Shown here piece by piece: positions 23,601 through 35,576 of a DNA stretch of 64,000 nt. Each line of letters starts with the position of its first letter. Position 1 is the first letter of the stretch. Source of the DNA: Galeopsis tetrahit (lineage: Eukaryota; Streptophyta; Magnoliopsida; Lamiales; Lamiaceae); assembly GCA_963675135.1 (NCBI GenBank), contig OY776124.1, positions 12,290,677 to 12,354,676 of the forward strand, given 5' to 3'. The notes beneath the pieces were generated by a model, which had not been told where the DNA came from, did not search any database, and saw nothing but the letters and a program-made list of their open reading frames with translations. A program made the translations under genes and the position numbers.

Positions 23601-24975
23601 TCTGATGGCTTTATCGAGCGCCACAAGGCGCGACTGGTCGCCCAGGGTTTTACTCAGATCCCAGGCGATGAATTTTCGCACACCTTCAGTCCGGTGGTCA
23701 AGGCTGCAACTATTCGGGTTGTCCTCGCCATCGCTGTTCAGTTCAATTGGTCTCTTCATCAACAGGACGTAAAAAATGCATTTCTTAACGGCTTTTTGGA
23801 TAAACCTGTCTTTATGGCTCAACCACCAGGATACATTGATGCTCGCTTTCCAGATCATGTTTGTCGCCTGAAGAAAGCCCTCTATGGCCTGCGACAAGCC
23901 CCTCTTGCTTGGTTCCAGAGGTTTAGTACCTTCATGTTCGGCCTTGGCTTCCTCGCGTGCAAGTCTGACTCTTCGCTATTCTACCTGCACAAGGGCTCGT
24001 AGGTCATCTTCCTCCTTCTCTATATGGATGACATCATCGTGACGGGTAATGACTCCTCGCTTCTTGCTCGATTCATCTCCCAGGCACACAAGGAATTTTC
24101 GTTGAAGGATTTAGGTCGTCTTAATTACTTTTTTGGGCTCGAAATTTTGTATACTCTTGATGGTCTATTCATTGGCTAGTCAAAGTATGCTCGTGACATT
24201 TTGGATCGGGCACCTTTAATTGATTCTCGCACTATTGCAACTCCTCTGGTCGCTGGTGAGTCCCTGACGAGCACTAGCAACCTCTTCCCTGATCTGATTC
24301 TCTATCGCTTGCTCGTTAGCGCTCTTCAATATCTAACGATCACACGACCTGATTTGTCCTTTGTCGTCAATCATGTCAGCCAGTTTCTTCAGGGTCCTTC
24401 CGTTGATAATTTCCCTGCAGTCAAGCGTATCATCCGCTATGTCAAGGGAACTCTCAACTACGGATTATCGTTTCCTTGCCGACCTGATCGCTCCGCTGTT
24501 GGCTACTCTGATGCGGATTGGGCTCGGTGCCTTGAGACTCGTTGATCCACTTATGGTTATTCTATCTTCTTAGGATGAAATCTTGTTTCTTGGAATTCTA
24601 AGAAACAACCTACAGTTGCTCGCTCGAGTTGCGAATCTGAATATCGGGCCTTGGCTAACTCAGCTGCCGAGATGATTTGGTTGACGAACCTTCTACGAGA
24701 ACTTCGACAACTCCCTCCTACTCGTCCGATTCTCCTTACTGATAATAAGAGTGCCCTGTTTCTCAGCCAACATCCAGTCACCCATAAAAGGGCAAAACAC
24801 ACTTCGGGAAATGGTAACTTCGGGGAAGCTCCTAACAGACTTTGTGCCTTCCCACCTCCAGCTTGCGGACATATTTACGAAGAGTCTTCCTCGTCTAGCA
24901 TTTGAATTCTTACGTTCTAAGCTTTGCATTTTTCCTCATCACACGCAACGCTTGACGGGTGATGTTAATAAATAA
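20663..24975 (+). pseudogene. Copia integrase, reverse transcriptase and RNase H, broken
   Basis: The integrase core is read across stops (near 20744 and 20898): VHCDL, then FIDDF, then SDGGTKFVNTRV, with the third acidic region in AERKHRHITETCLSM, where the solo LTR 21047-22756 splits it; it resumes at 22762. The reverse transcriptase region (about 23460-24200) has FWLATMQEEIEALRNNNTWD, RLVAQGFTQ, DVKNAFLNG, ALYGLRQAP and YMDD (about 24022-24033). RNase H has GYSDADWA (about 24500), ESEYRAL, DNKSALFL and the copia end ADIFTKSLP. Stops lie at 24000, 24177, 24543 and 24571, with a frameshift near 24820. The final TAA (24973) falls inside the 3' LTR. Confidence 0.84.
21047..22756 (+). mobile_element. 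Solo LTR of a SIRE/Maximus-type copia element, nested
   Basis: 1,710 bp from TGTTGGGATATG to ..GGGACCAACA, flanked on both sides by TTATC (21042-21046 and 22757-22761), a perfect 5-bp duplication. Integrase codons of the host copia element run up to the left copy and resume after the right one. A TATA box, TATAAAT, is at 22121-22127. A pyrimidine-rich stretch (CACCCCTCCCCTCTAGACA, near 22691) precedes the end, as in SIRE-type LTRs. The 5' third is rich in the string TTACTGATCTTA. A second copy starts at 62736. Confidence 0.92.
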
Positions 24976-25126
24976 GTCAAATATTCCTTGTATATAGGAT
25001 CTACATACTTATTGTATATATCTTTTCCTTTATTTGTGTAATTATGTTACTTTGTAAAACATCTATATATATATACAAATTATATCTCCTCACTAAAATT
25101 AATGATGATCAAATACATTGTTCACA
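24963..25126 (+). repeat. 3' LTR of the copia element
   Basis: It starts TGTTAATAAATAAG, directly overlapping the end of pol, and ends ATTGTTCACA, the same as the 5' LTR. The flank CTTAA follows. Confidence 0.78.
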
Positions 25127-25262
25127 CTTAAAATTGTATTAATATTTTGTAATGATCTAGTACACCCCTAACAAAAATAATTGAAGTACTTGGCTATCAA
25201 CGATGGAATGATCTATGTAGGGAGGGATGGAGAATAAGGGAGACTCCACGAAATTCATTAAT

Positions 25263-25558
25263 AGGTAGGTTTGTTTTGGTTGGAATTTAAAATTTGGATT
25301 TAAGTTTTTGAAATTTGATTTAAGATTTTAGAATTTGGATTTTAAAGGTATCTCTTGTATATATTTATAAATTTTACAAAAGTTAATCTTCTAAATACAA
25401 TATAAACACTACTTATTAATTCTATAACATAAAATTAAATCATAACTTACTCAAATTATAAAACAAACACATATTACTAGAAGCATTAGAATTTAAAATT
25501 CACTTAACTATAAAATTCAAAATTTAAAATCTCCAAACATCCCAAAACAAACTTACCT
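25263..25558. mobile_element. MITE with AGGTA(G/A)GTTTGTTTTGG ends
   Basis: Left AGGTAGGTTTGTTTTGG and right CCAAAACAAACTTACCT are inverted repeats of 17 bp with one mismatch. The body repeats AATTTAAAATTTGG-like strings in both orientations. The inner part of its terminus (GTTTGTTTTGG) is shared with the MITE at 1592, so the two may belong to one superfamily. No clear target duplication. Confidence 0.65.
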
Positions 25559-27360
25559 TTTAAAAAAAGAACTAAAACTCTTTTGTATACTATTTAGTTT
25601 CACGTGCATTATGCAAAATGCTCATAAAAGTTTTATACAATTAAATATATGTATTTGTTTTTAAATAAAAAAATTATATGAGATGATCTTGTGTATGAAT
25701 TAAACAGATCTTTAATATACGGAGTAATAAATTATTTTCATATATTAGAACGTGTTATACAAAATGTTATTTAATATATTATATACTCCGGGAAGTCCAT
25801 GATGAAAAATGGTGGACCCAATTAAAATATTATCATTTGTTAAGGTAATATTCGAAATCCTTTAATAATGTAACCAAATCAAGCATGAAATCGAAGAAAG
25901 ATGATAAATGTAATATTTGGAACCCTATTAATTGTTTTTTTTTCTTTTTTAAGACGAACACGCACAAATACAATTCTAGAACTTCTTTTGAGAAATTTCT
26001 CGTTTTTCGGTCAAGCAGATGATATTATTCAAATTCCAAGCCAAAATATGGCTGCTTATCCTAATTAATAAGATGTCACTTTAATTAAAAAGTGACCCAA
26101 TTTAGTGTTTTGAATCGTTATCATTGTAGCAATAATTACTCCCACCCATCACAACTAAATGGTTTTATATGCTTGTATAGATGTTTCGTTTTTTTTTTTT
26201 TTTTTCACACTTTCTTTTAATTTTATCTTTTTTAAATTTAGAATTTACTTACAATTTCTAACTTACCTTTATAAAGATAGAAAAAGAATAAAAAATTAAT
26301 AATAAAATAAAATTATGAAAATTGTTAAAAGAATTATTAATTAAAAATAATCTTTTCAATAAATATTCTTATTTTTTAACAAAAAAATTCATTTATTTAA
26401 AAATAGTATGAAAAGCTGAATTTAGCATATCCTTACGTTGATAAAAACACACGCACTAAAAAACGGGAATAACATATATTTGTTCTATCTATCTTGGAGG
26501 GTGTGGTGGTAAACAGTTTGATCCACCTAACCCACACTACCAATCGGATTGCTCCACCTTTATTCATATAGATAATACTAGCAGTATTTGTTTTCTTATT
26601 TGTATTTGTTTACTACATGATACATATGTTTTAGGTAATAATAAAATGATTGTTACTATAAAAAATATATATTTTATGTGAATAGACAAATGAAAAAAAT
26701 TAATACTCCTATATTTTTTTATAGACGGAGGAATTCCAGTACAAATTCTCATTATTGTAATGACATGTGTTTAAGAGAATAGCTAATCTAATAAAATAAC
26801 ATGCTTACTTAATTTTATTTTTTTAGACACATAAATTAAATGAATGTAGAATTAATTGACACGTCTTAAAGAATAACTCATTATACTAATAGAGAATAGA
26901 ATGTGTCATGGGTTACATAACCAAATCATAAATAAGATCATTAACAATTACTATATGTTACTATATAAATAAATAAATTATATGACTATATGAACAAGTA
27001 TATATATATATATATTGCTAATTACTTATTTGTGTAACAATAGATGATTGTTTATATGTAATAAATGAGTATATGCATATTAAAAAGATGAAAAGCAACG
27101 ATAGAAAACATTAAAAAAAAAAAAATTACACAAAGATAAATAAGTGGAAGAACCCGTCAAAAAAAAAAAAAAGTGGAAGAAAAAATGAAAGGAGAACATG
27201 GTAAAGAAGGAAAAAACAAGAAATTGTTATAACAGACGAAGAAGAAGACAGTTATGACTTATGAGAGGAGAAAGATACACTGTGAAGAAAAAAAACTGCC
27301 ATGAAGATGAAGAAAATATGAAGAAGTTTAATTTATTGCGTGAAGATGGAAACATGTTAA
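25559..27360. other. Intergenic AT-rich DNA
   Basis: Long A/T runs and no supported gene. The minus-strand frame near 26564-26752 is low complexity and I do not call it. Confidence 0.45.
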
Positions 27361-27810
27361 ATGTAGACTTGATAAATCGTGTTATCGTGTCGATACGATA
27401 GTGACACGACACGATAAGTATATGTGTTGACATGACACGAACACAATAATTTTCGTATCGAGACAATACAACACAATATTTTTTGTGTCGACGTGATACG
27501 CAACACTATAAAAAAATAAATAAATTTAAAATTGCATTTAAATATATAAAAAACAAAATATTTATTTAAAAATAAAAAAATATCGTGTTATTATCAGATA
27601 GTACGTGACATTATCGTGTCGTATCAAGTAAATGACATGTTAACAGATTGTTAACGGGTTGTTGGGTTACCTGTTAATTTTATCGTGATTAACGGGTCGA
27701 CAGGATAACGACACAAACACAACAAGATCAAACACTAACCCGTAAATTTTGTATCGAATTCGTGTTGTACTATCGTGTCGTGTCGAAAATTACCACACCA
27801 ATTAAATGGA
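27361..27810. repeat. Transposon-like block rich in ATCGTGTCG motifs
   Basis: ATCGTGTCG and its complement CGACACGAT, with variants, recur many times in both orientations and are densest at the two edges (27375-27480 and 27600-27790). This edge-heavy inverted pattern is typical of non-autonomous DNA transposons. Termini and target duplication could not be fixed by eye. Confidence 0.5.
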
Positions 27811-28440
27811 TGCATATACATTATTTAACTTAGTAATATTATTTGTCTTCCGGTCACAATTTCATATTTTATTATGTCTCGATATTTGATTCAATAATAG
27901 ACTAATTTAAGAAATATCTTAGAATTTTTGAACTTGAGATCTAGAGACGAGCACACACTTTCATTAATTATAATTTTATTGATATTAACTAATACTACTA
28001 TACCACTATGTCAACAATAATTGTCATTAAATTAAATAATACAATCCTCTTTCATTAGTTATAATTTTATTGATATTAACTAATACTATTTCATTAATTA
28101 AATATATTTAGATATGCACTATTAACATTCGCGATAATGTATATATTATAATAATGAGAAAATAATAATAACTGCATTTAATACGTACTATTAAAATAAA
28201 AAAACTTAATAATAAAATAAGATAAGATAATATTATAGGGAATATCCAATTAGCCCTCCTTCCACACCACTCCCGGTCCATCCCCATCCTTCATTCCTAC
28301 CCACAAAACTCACCCAAAAGATTGGGATCATTTTACCGGACACTTTTGCCCCTATCACCGGCTGTACCGGTTTCTGGTCAATAACTATAAAACAATAAGC
28401 CCACTTTGGGGTTTTAGCCATCTGTTAGTTGGTTGTTTTC
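27811..28440. other. Upstream flank of the telomere-binding-protein gene
   Basis: AT-rich, becoming C-rich after about 28250 (CCCTCCTTCCACACCACTCC..). It probably includes the promoter of the gene downstream; TATATTTA near 28450 is a possible TATA box. Confidence 0.35.
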
Positions 28441-28499
28441 CCAGAGGTTTTATATTTACTTTTTTTACCAGAAATTCCTGTCCACAAGTTCATTTTCCC

Positions 28500-29466
28500 T
28501 GTATACTCCAAATTTCAATGTACGAGTAGTTTATTTCCGTCACGTAAATTCGAAATTCTCGTTGGAATAATCATGGAAAATCGGGGGAAAACAGAAAGAC
28601 GCGCCTAGATTTCTCTCCCGAGTCAAATTGTTTTCAGGTAATTTTACTTTTATGTTGAATTCTGATCGGTTTTCTCTCTCTCCCTCTGTTTGTGGGTTTT
28701 GTTTCGGGGTTTGTGGTTTTAAATTTTGGATTTGGAGTTTTGTTTGTGTTAGGGGAATTGTTTATTCTAGTTGATCCATTCTGCAGATATCTGATCAAGT
28801 TTTGTAGAAGCGTGTGTGTTTTAAATTGCTTTGATCTGAAGTTATAAAGAACGTGGGGCCTTTGTTTTAAACCCGGCATGTGATTTGAAATTTGAATTCT
28901 TCAATTTGTTGATTTCTGCATTTTCTTCTTGAGATGAAGAATTATGAGATCTCATGTTGCACGGGTCCGAATTTTAGTTGATCAGGGCCCGGTATCGGAG
29001 AACACGATCCGGTGATTCTGGAATTTTGTGATTTTTTTACTGTTGAGATTTTTGGAGCAGAAGGATCATACGGATCATTCCTCTGTAATTTTGATAAACG
29101 GCTTCTTTTTTGGTAGTTTCCTATTATCTTATGAGCGATCATCAAGTCTTCGTCTGAGAATTTGATTCTTTTTTTGGCGGAATATTACTTATTTGTTCTT
29201 CTCGAGTCTTGATCGTAGATCCCTATGCTGTTCAAACTGGGAATGGTGTTGAAATTTTCAAAGGTTTTGGAATTGGGTTTAGTTCATCTGCATTTATTGG
29301 CACTTTCCATAGTCAGATCATATTCCTTGAAATTTACTTTTATGGATGGCTTATATATGACTTCCTCTTATTTGTTGTTTAATTTTCTGTTCTTTGATCA
29401 CTTTTGTGTGAATGTTCTGTAGATTGGAGGTAGTAGTGTAATTTCATTTGAAGATCTCATTTTAGT
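28500..29466 (+). other. 5' untranslated region with an intron
   Basis: A leader exon appears to end ..GTTTTCAG at 28636-28637 before GTAATTTTAC, a good donor. An acceptor TTCTGTAG lies just before 29423, followed by 44 bases of leader to the ATG at 29467. Leader introns are common in plant nuclear genes. The transcription start is not determined. Confidence 0.45.
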
Positions 29467-32400
29467 ATGGTGTCAAAGAAGTGGCTGGATCGTGGATTCA
29501 ATGGCTTCCAACCCCCCGTCATTCCCAAAGCTCCTAGATCAATTAGGGTAACTAAGTTTATGTTAATGCGTTTTGTTCCCTCCATGCAATTCGGTATGCA
29601 ACCAAGAACCTTATATTTGTATGTCTTCACAGAGGAGTGGCCCACACAAGAAATTGGTGGATGACAGCAAACTTTGTGCCTTTGAATTACTTGCAGCTGT
29701 TGCCGGCAAGTTGTTACAGGAGAGTGAAGGTTCTGCTTCTAGTACTGCAGCAGAAGGGAAGTCCCGTGTTGAAAATTTACGAAACAAGAATGAAAAGGTG
29801 GATCTTAAAGATGATAAAGCTTTGAAATTAGAAAACTTTGATCATGGAAGTTGTGCTGAGAATTCATTTATTCCTGAAATTTCTGTTCAGGAGCGTAATC
29901 TCTTATCCAACTTCAAGGGTATTCCTCAAGTAGAAACTGATTATGTTGTCGAACAGACTTCTGTACATGCAATTTCTGACACTTTAGAGAAAATTGATTG
30001 TGATATAAAGCTAGGAATCTGTGAGGACAAGAGTGGAGATGAAATCACTACTTGTAAAATAGGAGGCTCCATTTGTGTTGACGATAATTTCAACCACAAA
30101 GTAGAGAGTAAATCAGAAGAGGATGAAAAAAATCCATTAGGTTACTTATCTATGGCTAACACATCGTCTGTAAATGATCCCATTGGTGAATGTGTGAATA
30201 CCAACATAGTGATTAACTCAGAGAGTAGTGTAAAGTTGCCCTTGTATAGAGATTCTATTCCTGGTGCTTTATTGCGTAAGCGTTGGAATAATGTAAATTT
30301 AGGGGCTAGAGATGATGACGAAAATTCTTTTGGGTGCAATAAGTTTAGCACCAAGACTAGGCCTTTAAGGCCACAAGCTCGTATTGGACGCCATAGAATG
30401 AGGAAGATGATGGCATCCAAATACTGGAAGACAGCTCCCAAACTGAAGGATTATGAACTTTATAACACTAGTAAGTGATGATTGCATGCTATCCATCTTT
30501 GATTAACACAATAATTTTAGTTCTGTAAGTTACCCTTATTTTGATTTTAGTCCTGTCAACACTCATGAATTGAAAATAGACCTGTAACATTCAATTTTGG
30601 TACGGTGACTGTACATAAGAGGTGAATCATCTGATTGACCAATCAGACTTTGCCACGCGGACATTTCATGCTCTGCCACTTCAGCATCACCAAATGTTTG
30701 ATCTCCTATTGTCGGTTACCAGACCAAAATGTCAAAAAGTGGAAGTTGCAGGACTACTTTCAATTCATGAAAGTCTACAGGGCTAAAACCTAAATAAGAA
30801 TAATTTTCTGGACTAAAAACTATTTTCCCTATTTTTTTTATATAGGTTATCTTTTTTACACTAGCATGGTTTTGGTTCTCAGGTGAGGGAATGATGTCCT
30901 GTTACAGATACAGGAAGAACATTTATACTCGAGAAAGATGTCAAAGAGTACCTCTCAAGAAAAGGAAATTGTTTGATCAAAGCTTTGATTGTGCATATGA
31001 TCAGGAGCGCAGCAGTGATAGTATCTTCAATTTGCCTAAGAAAGGGACAAGGGGAGATAAGAATAGCTCGAATGTGATCTTACGTAGAGGTCCTCTATCA
31101 TATTTCTTATTTGAAATTTATCAATCATGTTGCCAGATTTTCTGAATATTTATTGTAATATCATGCAGCTAGCGGGACCTCATCCAAAGGTCATCCGAAA
31201 ACAAAGGATCCTCAAGGTACAAGAACTTTGTATGAACTAACTTCTATTCAAGCTTAGATCTATTATTTGTGCAAATGATTCTGAGATTTGTTATGTTATT
31301 TTCAGTGAAATTTAGCATTAAGTCCTTCAAGGTGCCAGAACTTTTCATTGAGGTCCCTGAAACTGCTACTGTTGGTTCTCTGAAGGTTTGCATTCTCATA
31401 TTTTCCAGTCTCTTTATCATGAAACATGCTATAACTATTAATGCTTATGGTTGACAGAAATATCATGAGCATGCTTTCTTGATTTGAATGTGGATTATTT
31501 TCTTATTTATCTAATAAAAAATCATTTCCACCTTCAGAGAACTGTGATGGATGCAGTTAATGCTATTCTTGGGGGAGGAATACGAGTTGGAGTAGTTTTT
31601 CAAGAAAAAAAGGTGAGAGATGACCACAGGACTTTGAAGCAGACTGGCATTTCCCAGTGCAGTAACCTTGAGAATCTCGGTTTTACATTAGAGCCAAGTT
31701 TTACACAACTTTCCCCGTCTGTGACTCCGAAAAAACCTCCAGTTGCATTGCCATGTGTTGCAGAGCAGACCTTGCCAAGGTATCAATATATATTATCGCA
31801 AATGTTTTGATTGAGTTGAATAATTATCGCACTTATAAATATAATAATATTAACCAGAGTTGCTTTGTTTTTTGTTGCTACTCGTTTGTTGAAAATGATA
31901 CTTCCTAATTATCTGCCTGATTTTATTCATTCACACAAACCAAATTTTCATTAATTAGGATTAGATAACCTTATTTATTACTACTTGATGATATTAATAA
32001 GCTTATAATTACAAGAAGATGGTTAGTATATTAGGGGGGAAAGGGGTGATCTTGTTGATATTAGCAAAATAACAAATAATTAGGACCATCATTTTGAAAC
32101 AGATAATTAGGACAGGAGGGAGTATTTCTAAATTGTTTTAGCTCTGAGAGTTGGTGGATCGATTCCCGTTTGTGTGTTGAGACACTTAACATATATCCCA
32201 TTGTCCAGGTCTCCAATGATGGCCTCAGAGATCTCCAATGCCTCAGTTGATCCACAGCCAAACATTGTAAACAAGAAGGAAATTATATCCTCTTCAAAAA
32301 CCACAGATATTGTACTAATGGACGGGTCCATTTCTGACTCTAAGGCGTTGATTGTCGTCCCTCCAATGAATCCAGAGGCACTTGCTGTAGTCCCTGCAAC

Positions 32401-33395
32401 TCCGAATTCTAAACGTAGCGAGCTTTCACAGCGTAGAACAAGGAGACCGTTTTCTGTGGGAGAAGTGGAAGCATTGGTCGAAGCAGTTGAAACGCTAGGA
32501 ACTGGGAGGTAAAGGAAACATTATAAAATGGATGTATACAAAATATGGATTATTGAGATTATTTTCTTTATTTTATTCGTATTCCTTGATCTTTTAAAGA
32601 AGGGTTAATTGCAAAATAAATCACGACATTATCAATTACAACATATGTTTTAAAATTCCCAATTTGATACACGGCCTTTCAACTACATGACTATTTCCGG
32701 GTCATCATTTTTATGCAATTAACCCTTCAAAAATCATTCCATGACTGATTCTGTTTCTTTCGGTTGTGGCAGGTGGCGTGACGTTAAAATGCGTGCTTTT
32801 GAAAACGCAGATTACCGAACATATGTTGACTTGAAGGTGCGAAATCTCTTTGTTGTTATGCCTATTGATTTACACTGTATTTAATTCCGAAATGAGTTGT
32901 CACAATTACTGCTTTTTGGCTCTATAATCTGAGTTACCTTTTTAGTATTTGCTCAAGATACCTTTCTTTCAGAAGGGTGTGATGATTTGCATTATACATA
33001 TGATGTAGCCTGTAGCACATGCTTTTCGGTATATACTATTGCTAACTGAATCTAATGATATCTGTGATTCATGAAAAAGGCCAAATCATCTGTCACATGG
33101 GATGCTGTGGATGTGCTTAGATTCATATAAATGTTAATTAAGCAAATTAATGACTAACTTTATTGGCCATGTGATGTGGTTTGATTGTTTATTGCAGGAT
33201 AAATGGAAGACCCTTGTTCATACAGCTACCATTTCCCCTCAGCAAAGACGGGGAGAGCCTGTCCCACACGAGCTGTTAAACCGAGTTTTATCTGCGCACT
33301 CATATTGGTCGCAGCATCAGTCAAAACAACACGGAAAGCATCCAATCGAGCCTCTGAAAATCGTCGGTTCTTGCCAGGAGATCATCGAGGCTTGA
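29467..33395 (+). CDS. Telomere repeat-binding protein (TRP/TRFL family), nine coding exons
   Basis: The exons 29467-29547, 29633-30470, 30883-31089, 31169-31216, 31306-31385, 31538-31779, 32209-32508, 32773-32836 and 33198-33395 all use GT-AG borders. They sum to 2,058 bases, an unbroken frame of 685 codons plus stop. The start MVSKKWLDRGFNGFQPP matches the family N-terminus, followed by LCAFELLAAVAGKLL. Exons 5-6 form the ubiquitin-like domain (about residues 392-475, VKFSIKSFKVPELF..). Exons 7-9 form the C-terminal Myb (about 573-635): RRPFSVGEVEALVEAVETLG, then GRWRDVKMRAF and the telobox helix VDLKDKWKTLVHTA, which recognises the plant telomere repeat TTTAGGG. In this family the protein acts in the nucleus on double-stranded telomeric DNA, and length and domain order are normal. 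MITEs sit in introns 2, 6 and 7 without harming splice sites. It appears functional and is the only host gene I can support as intact. Confidence 0.94.
30510..30826. mobile_element. MITE in intron 2 of the telomere-binding gene
   Basis: Left AATAATTTTAGTTCTGTAAG and right CTGGACTAAAAACTATTTT are ends of an imperfect inverted repeat of about 50 bp (inner parts TTTTAGTCCTGT and ACAGGGCTAAAA). A second inner inverted pair surrounds CATGAATTGAAA. Confidence 0.65.
31899..32124. mobile_element. Stowaway-like MITE in intron 6
   Basis: Left TACTTCCTAATTATCTGCC and right AGATAATTAGGACAGGAGGG..AGTA are inverted, with TA at both edges. The left end lacks about six bases of the usual CTCCCTCC terminus. 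Confidence 0.65.
32599..32728. mobile_element. Short MITE in intron 7
   Basis: 130 bp with perfect 15-bp ends GAAGGGTTAATTGCA and TGCAATTAACCCTTC, flanked by AAA on both sides. No coding capacity. Confidence 0.75.
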
Positions 33396-33618
33396 AGTAT
33401 CAGAGATCTGATTCTGATTGTTGATTGTAAAATGTTCATTATTATAGGATTAGTTTAACAGTCAAACTGTAAAAATGTGATGTAAGTTGTTTGATTCTGT
33501 ATTCTTACACTCACTGATTCATTGTCTATTGTTTCACTGACTTTTCAGTGGACTGGGTTTTTTGTAAATAATTTGATGAATAAAAGGGGTTTTAATAGAA
33601 CTCTGTATTTTTCTCTGT
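33396..33618 (+). other. 3' untranslated region of the telomere-binding gene
   Basis: The AT-rich tail after the stop contains TTGTAAATAATTTGATGAATAAAA (from about 33561), a plausible polyadenylation region. Confidence 0.4.
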
Positions 33619-34526
33619 GACGGAGCCAGAAAATCTCGATTGGGGGCCCGATTTAACATTATTTTAAGATAAAATAATATATATTAATTATATTCATTAA
33701 AAAAATTATAATAAAATTGTCAATACATTTTAATTCATTAAATCAAATTGAACAAACTGACTTTCATTATGTTTTGTAAGAAGTTTTGATAGTTTCGACT
33801 CAAAATGAAGCGAAACAATTAAAAAATTGCTAAATTATTAATACCATTAAATTTTTTTTAAATCATTTTCTTTCTTCAGTTATAATTTAATAATCATGAA
33901 CATACGTCAAAATTCAATTTCTAAATTGTTTATTAGTTGAACACTAAATGTCTTTAAAATAATACACTAAATGTCTTTAAAATAATACATTAATAGTTTA
34001 TTAGTTGAACACTAAATGTCTTTAAAATAATACATTAATGTGTTACAATATTTTATGATCACACAATATAATACTTTTAAATATAAATGTACAAAAAATT
34101 TAAAACACTAATTTTTATTTTTAAAAAAAACATCAATAATATTGTTCAATTTTAAGAATATTTTTATGAGTCTTAGTAAAAATTTAGACAATATTCTCAA
34201 ATACGCCATCAATCTATTGAATCTATTAAAAATTGGTGTATTATGAAATAAATTTAAGAAGATAATACACTAAAAAAAGAAAAAAAAATTCATTTCTAAA
34301 CTTTGTATGTAAGCATTCATTTTTTGTTCGCCTAAACTTAATATATATGTTCTTAAAACAAAAAAAATATTTTTATTTTCATTTATATATATATATAATG
34401 GAAATAATTATCAAAATATATAATACATATATAATTATTTTTAAAAAATTAGCATATATATAATAAAAATAATAAAAAAATTTGGTGGGGGCCACTGGGC
34501 CCCTCTGGGCCCAGTGTGGCTCCGTC
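33619..34526. mobile_element. Non-autonomous DNA element with GACGGAGCCA ends
   Basis: Left GACGGAGCCAGAAAATC and right TGGCTCCGTC are inverted, each followed inward by a G/C-rich stretch (GGGGGCCC on the left, GGGCCC twice on the right). The 0.9-kb AT-rich body has a local tandem duplication (CACTAAATGTCTTTAAAATA three times, 33942-34040). No open frame or clean target duplication. Confidence 0.6.
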
Positions 34527-34555
34527 CTTGATTTTTCTTATTTTCTTTTTCAACC

Positions 34556-35457
34556 AGGGTCTTTCTACGGAAAGACAGGCTTCGCCCTGTCTTATAAAAG
34601 ACAATACTTCAAATACCGTTGGATTGTTGATCTGACGTATGAAATTTATATGAAATTTATCTTATATGATTGCATTTCGCATTAATGCATTTGCTCTATG
34701 CAATATGCAATCGCAGTGCATTGCCATATCAATAAATTAAATAAATATATATAAAATGACAAAATTATCCTTATAATTTAAAATAAATAAAAATGATCCT
34801 ATTTTAATTATAAAATAAAAAATCATTATTAACATTTTGATACACCGAAAACATAAATAAACTTCTTTCCACATAAATCAAATTAAGATTTAAAAAAAAA
34901 AAGGTCTTCTTCTTCACGCAGTTTTTCTGCAAAAAATTTAGGCGGCGTCCGTGGGGGTAACTCCGATGAACCAACCAAGACCACGGTCAACATTTACACC
35001 GTTTTAAAGCACTTAACGGGGAGAGAAAAATCCCTCAAGAAATTAGGTGATTGGACGCCGGGAAGTTAGTTGATTTTCGATGATAAATTCCGGGGAAATC
35101 CAGACTTTTTATTTATTCGAGCCATTCTCATCACCGTAATTTTGGATTTGGGTGTGTGTTTTCTCATTTGCTTGGACGCGACACCGTGATGGGAGGGAGG
35201 ATTTTTTTTTTTTTTTTGCAGAAGCTTGAGGAAATAAATAGTTCATGTCAGCAACTTACCCGATCAAAATTTAACTATTGTTAAAAAATACTATAAAAGG
35301 ATATTTTGGTAATTTTATATATTTTTTTATAAAAATTAAATATTTTATATGATGGCGAAGTGCGATCGCCATGACGAAGATAAATGATGTGTCAATATTT
35401 TATTGGACGCCTTTTATAAGACAGAACGAACCCCCTGTCTCACACTAGAAAAACCCT
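34556..35457. mobile_element. Non-autonomous DNA element with AGGGT-TTTCTA ends
   Basis: Left AGGGTCTTTCTACGGAAAGA and right ..CTAGAAAAACCCT complement each other. Both continue inward with a GACAGG and TCTGTCTTATAAAAG-type block. TTCAAC occurs at both edges but out of register for a clean duplication. The body has an exon-like GC-richer patch (34935-35190) that I cannot assign. Confidence 0.6.
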
Positions 35458-35576
35458 TTCAACTATTTACTTTTCAGGGTTCTTTGAATAAAAGAAAAGA
35501 AATATAAAGGGTGGCTTCATATTTACACAGGGTAAGAATAAAGCGAGTGGAGAAGAAACATGGACGTTACGTTACC

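Larger units (their letters stand above)
18986..25126 (+). mobile_element. Ty1/copia retrotransposon, degenerate, with a nested solo LTR
   Basis: Short LTRs lie at 18986-19105 (120 bp) and 24963-25126 (164 bp; it carries about 42 bases absent from the 5' copy). The primer-binding site TGGTATCAATC (19106-19116) is complementary to initiator-Met tRNA. Domain order is gag, protease, integrase, reverse transcriptase, RNase H, the copia order. The flanks CTTAG and CTTAA form a 5-bp duplication with one change. Without the nested 1.7-kb LTR the element is about 4.4 kb; the short LTRs suggest the Ale/Retrofit group, but this is a guess. Stops and frameshifts throughout show it is dead. Confidence 0.87.

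Noticed and set aside
24557..24929. Minus-strand frames opposite the copia RNase H
   Set aside because: Complement shadows; the plus strand carries DNKSALFL and ADIFTKSLP.
29573..29632. Upstream ATG in frame with exon 2 of the telomere-binding gene
   Set aside because: It lies in intron 1; the conserved family start MVSKKWLDRGF is encoded by the exon at 29467 with a good donor and acceptor.
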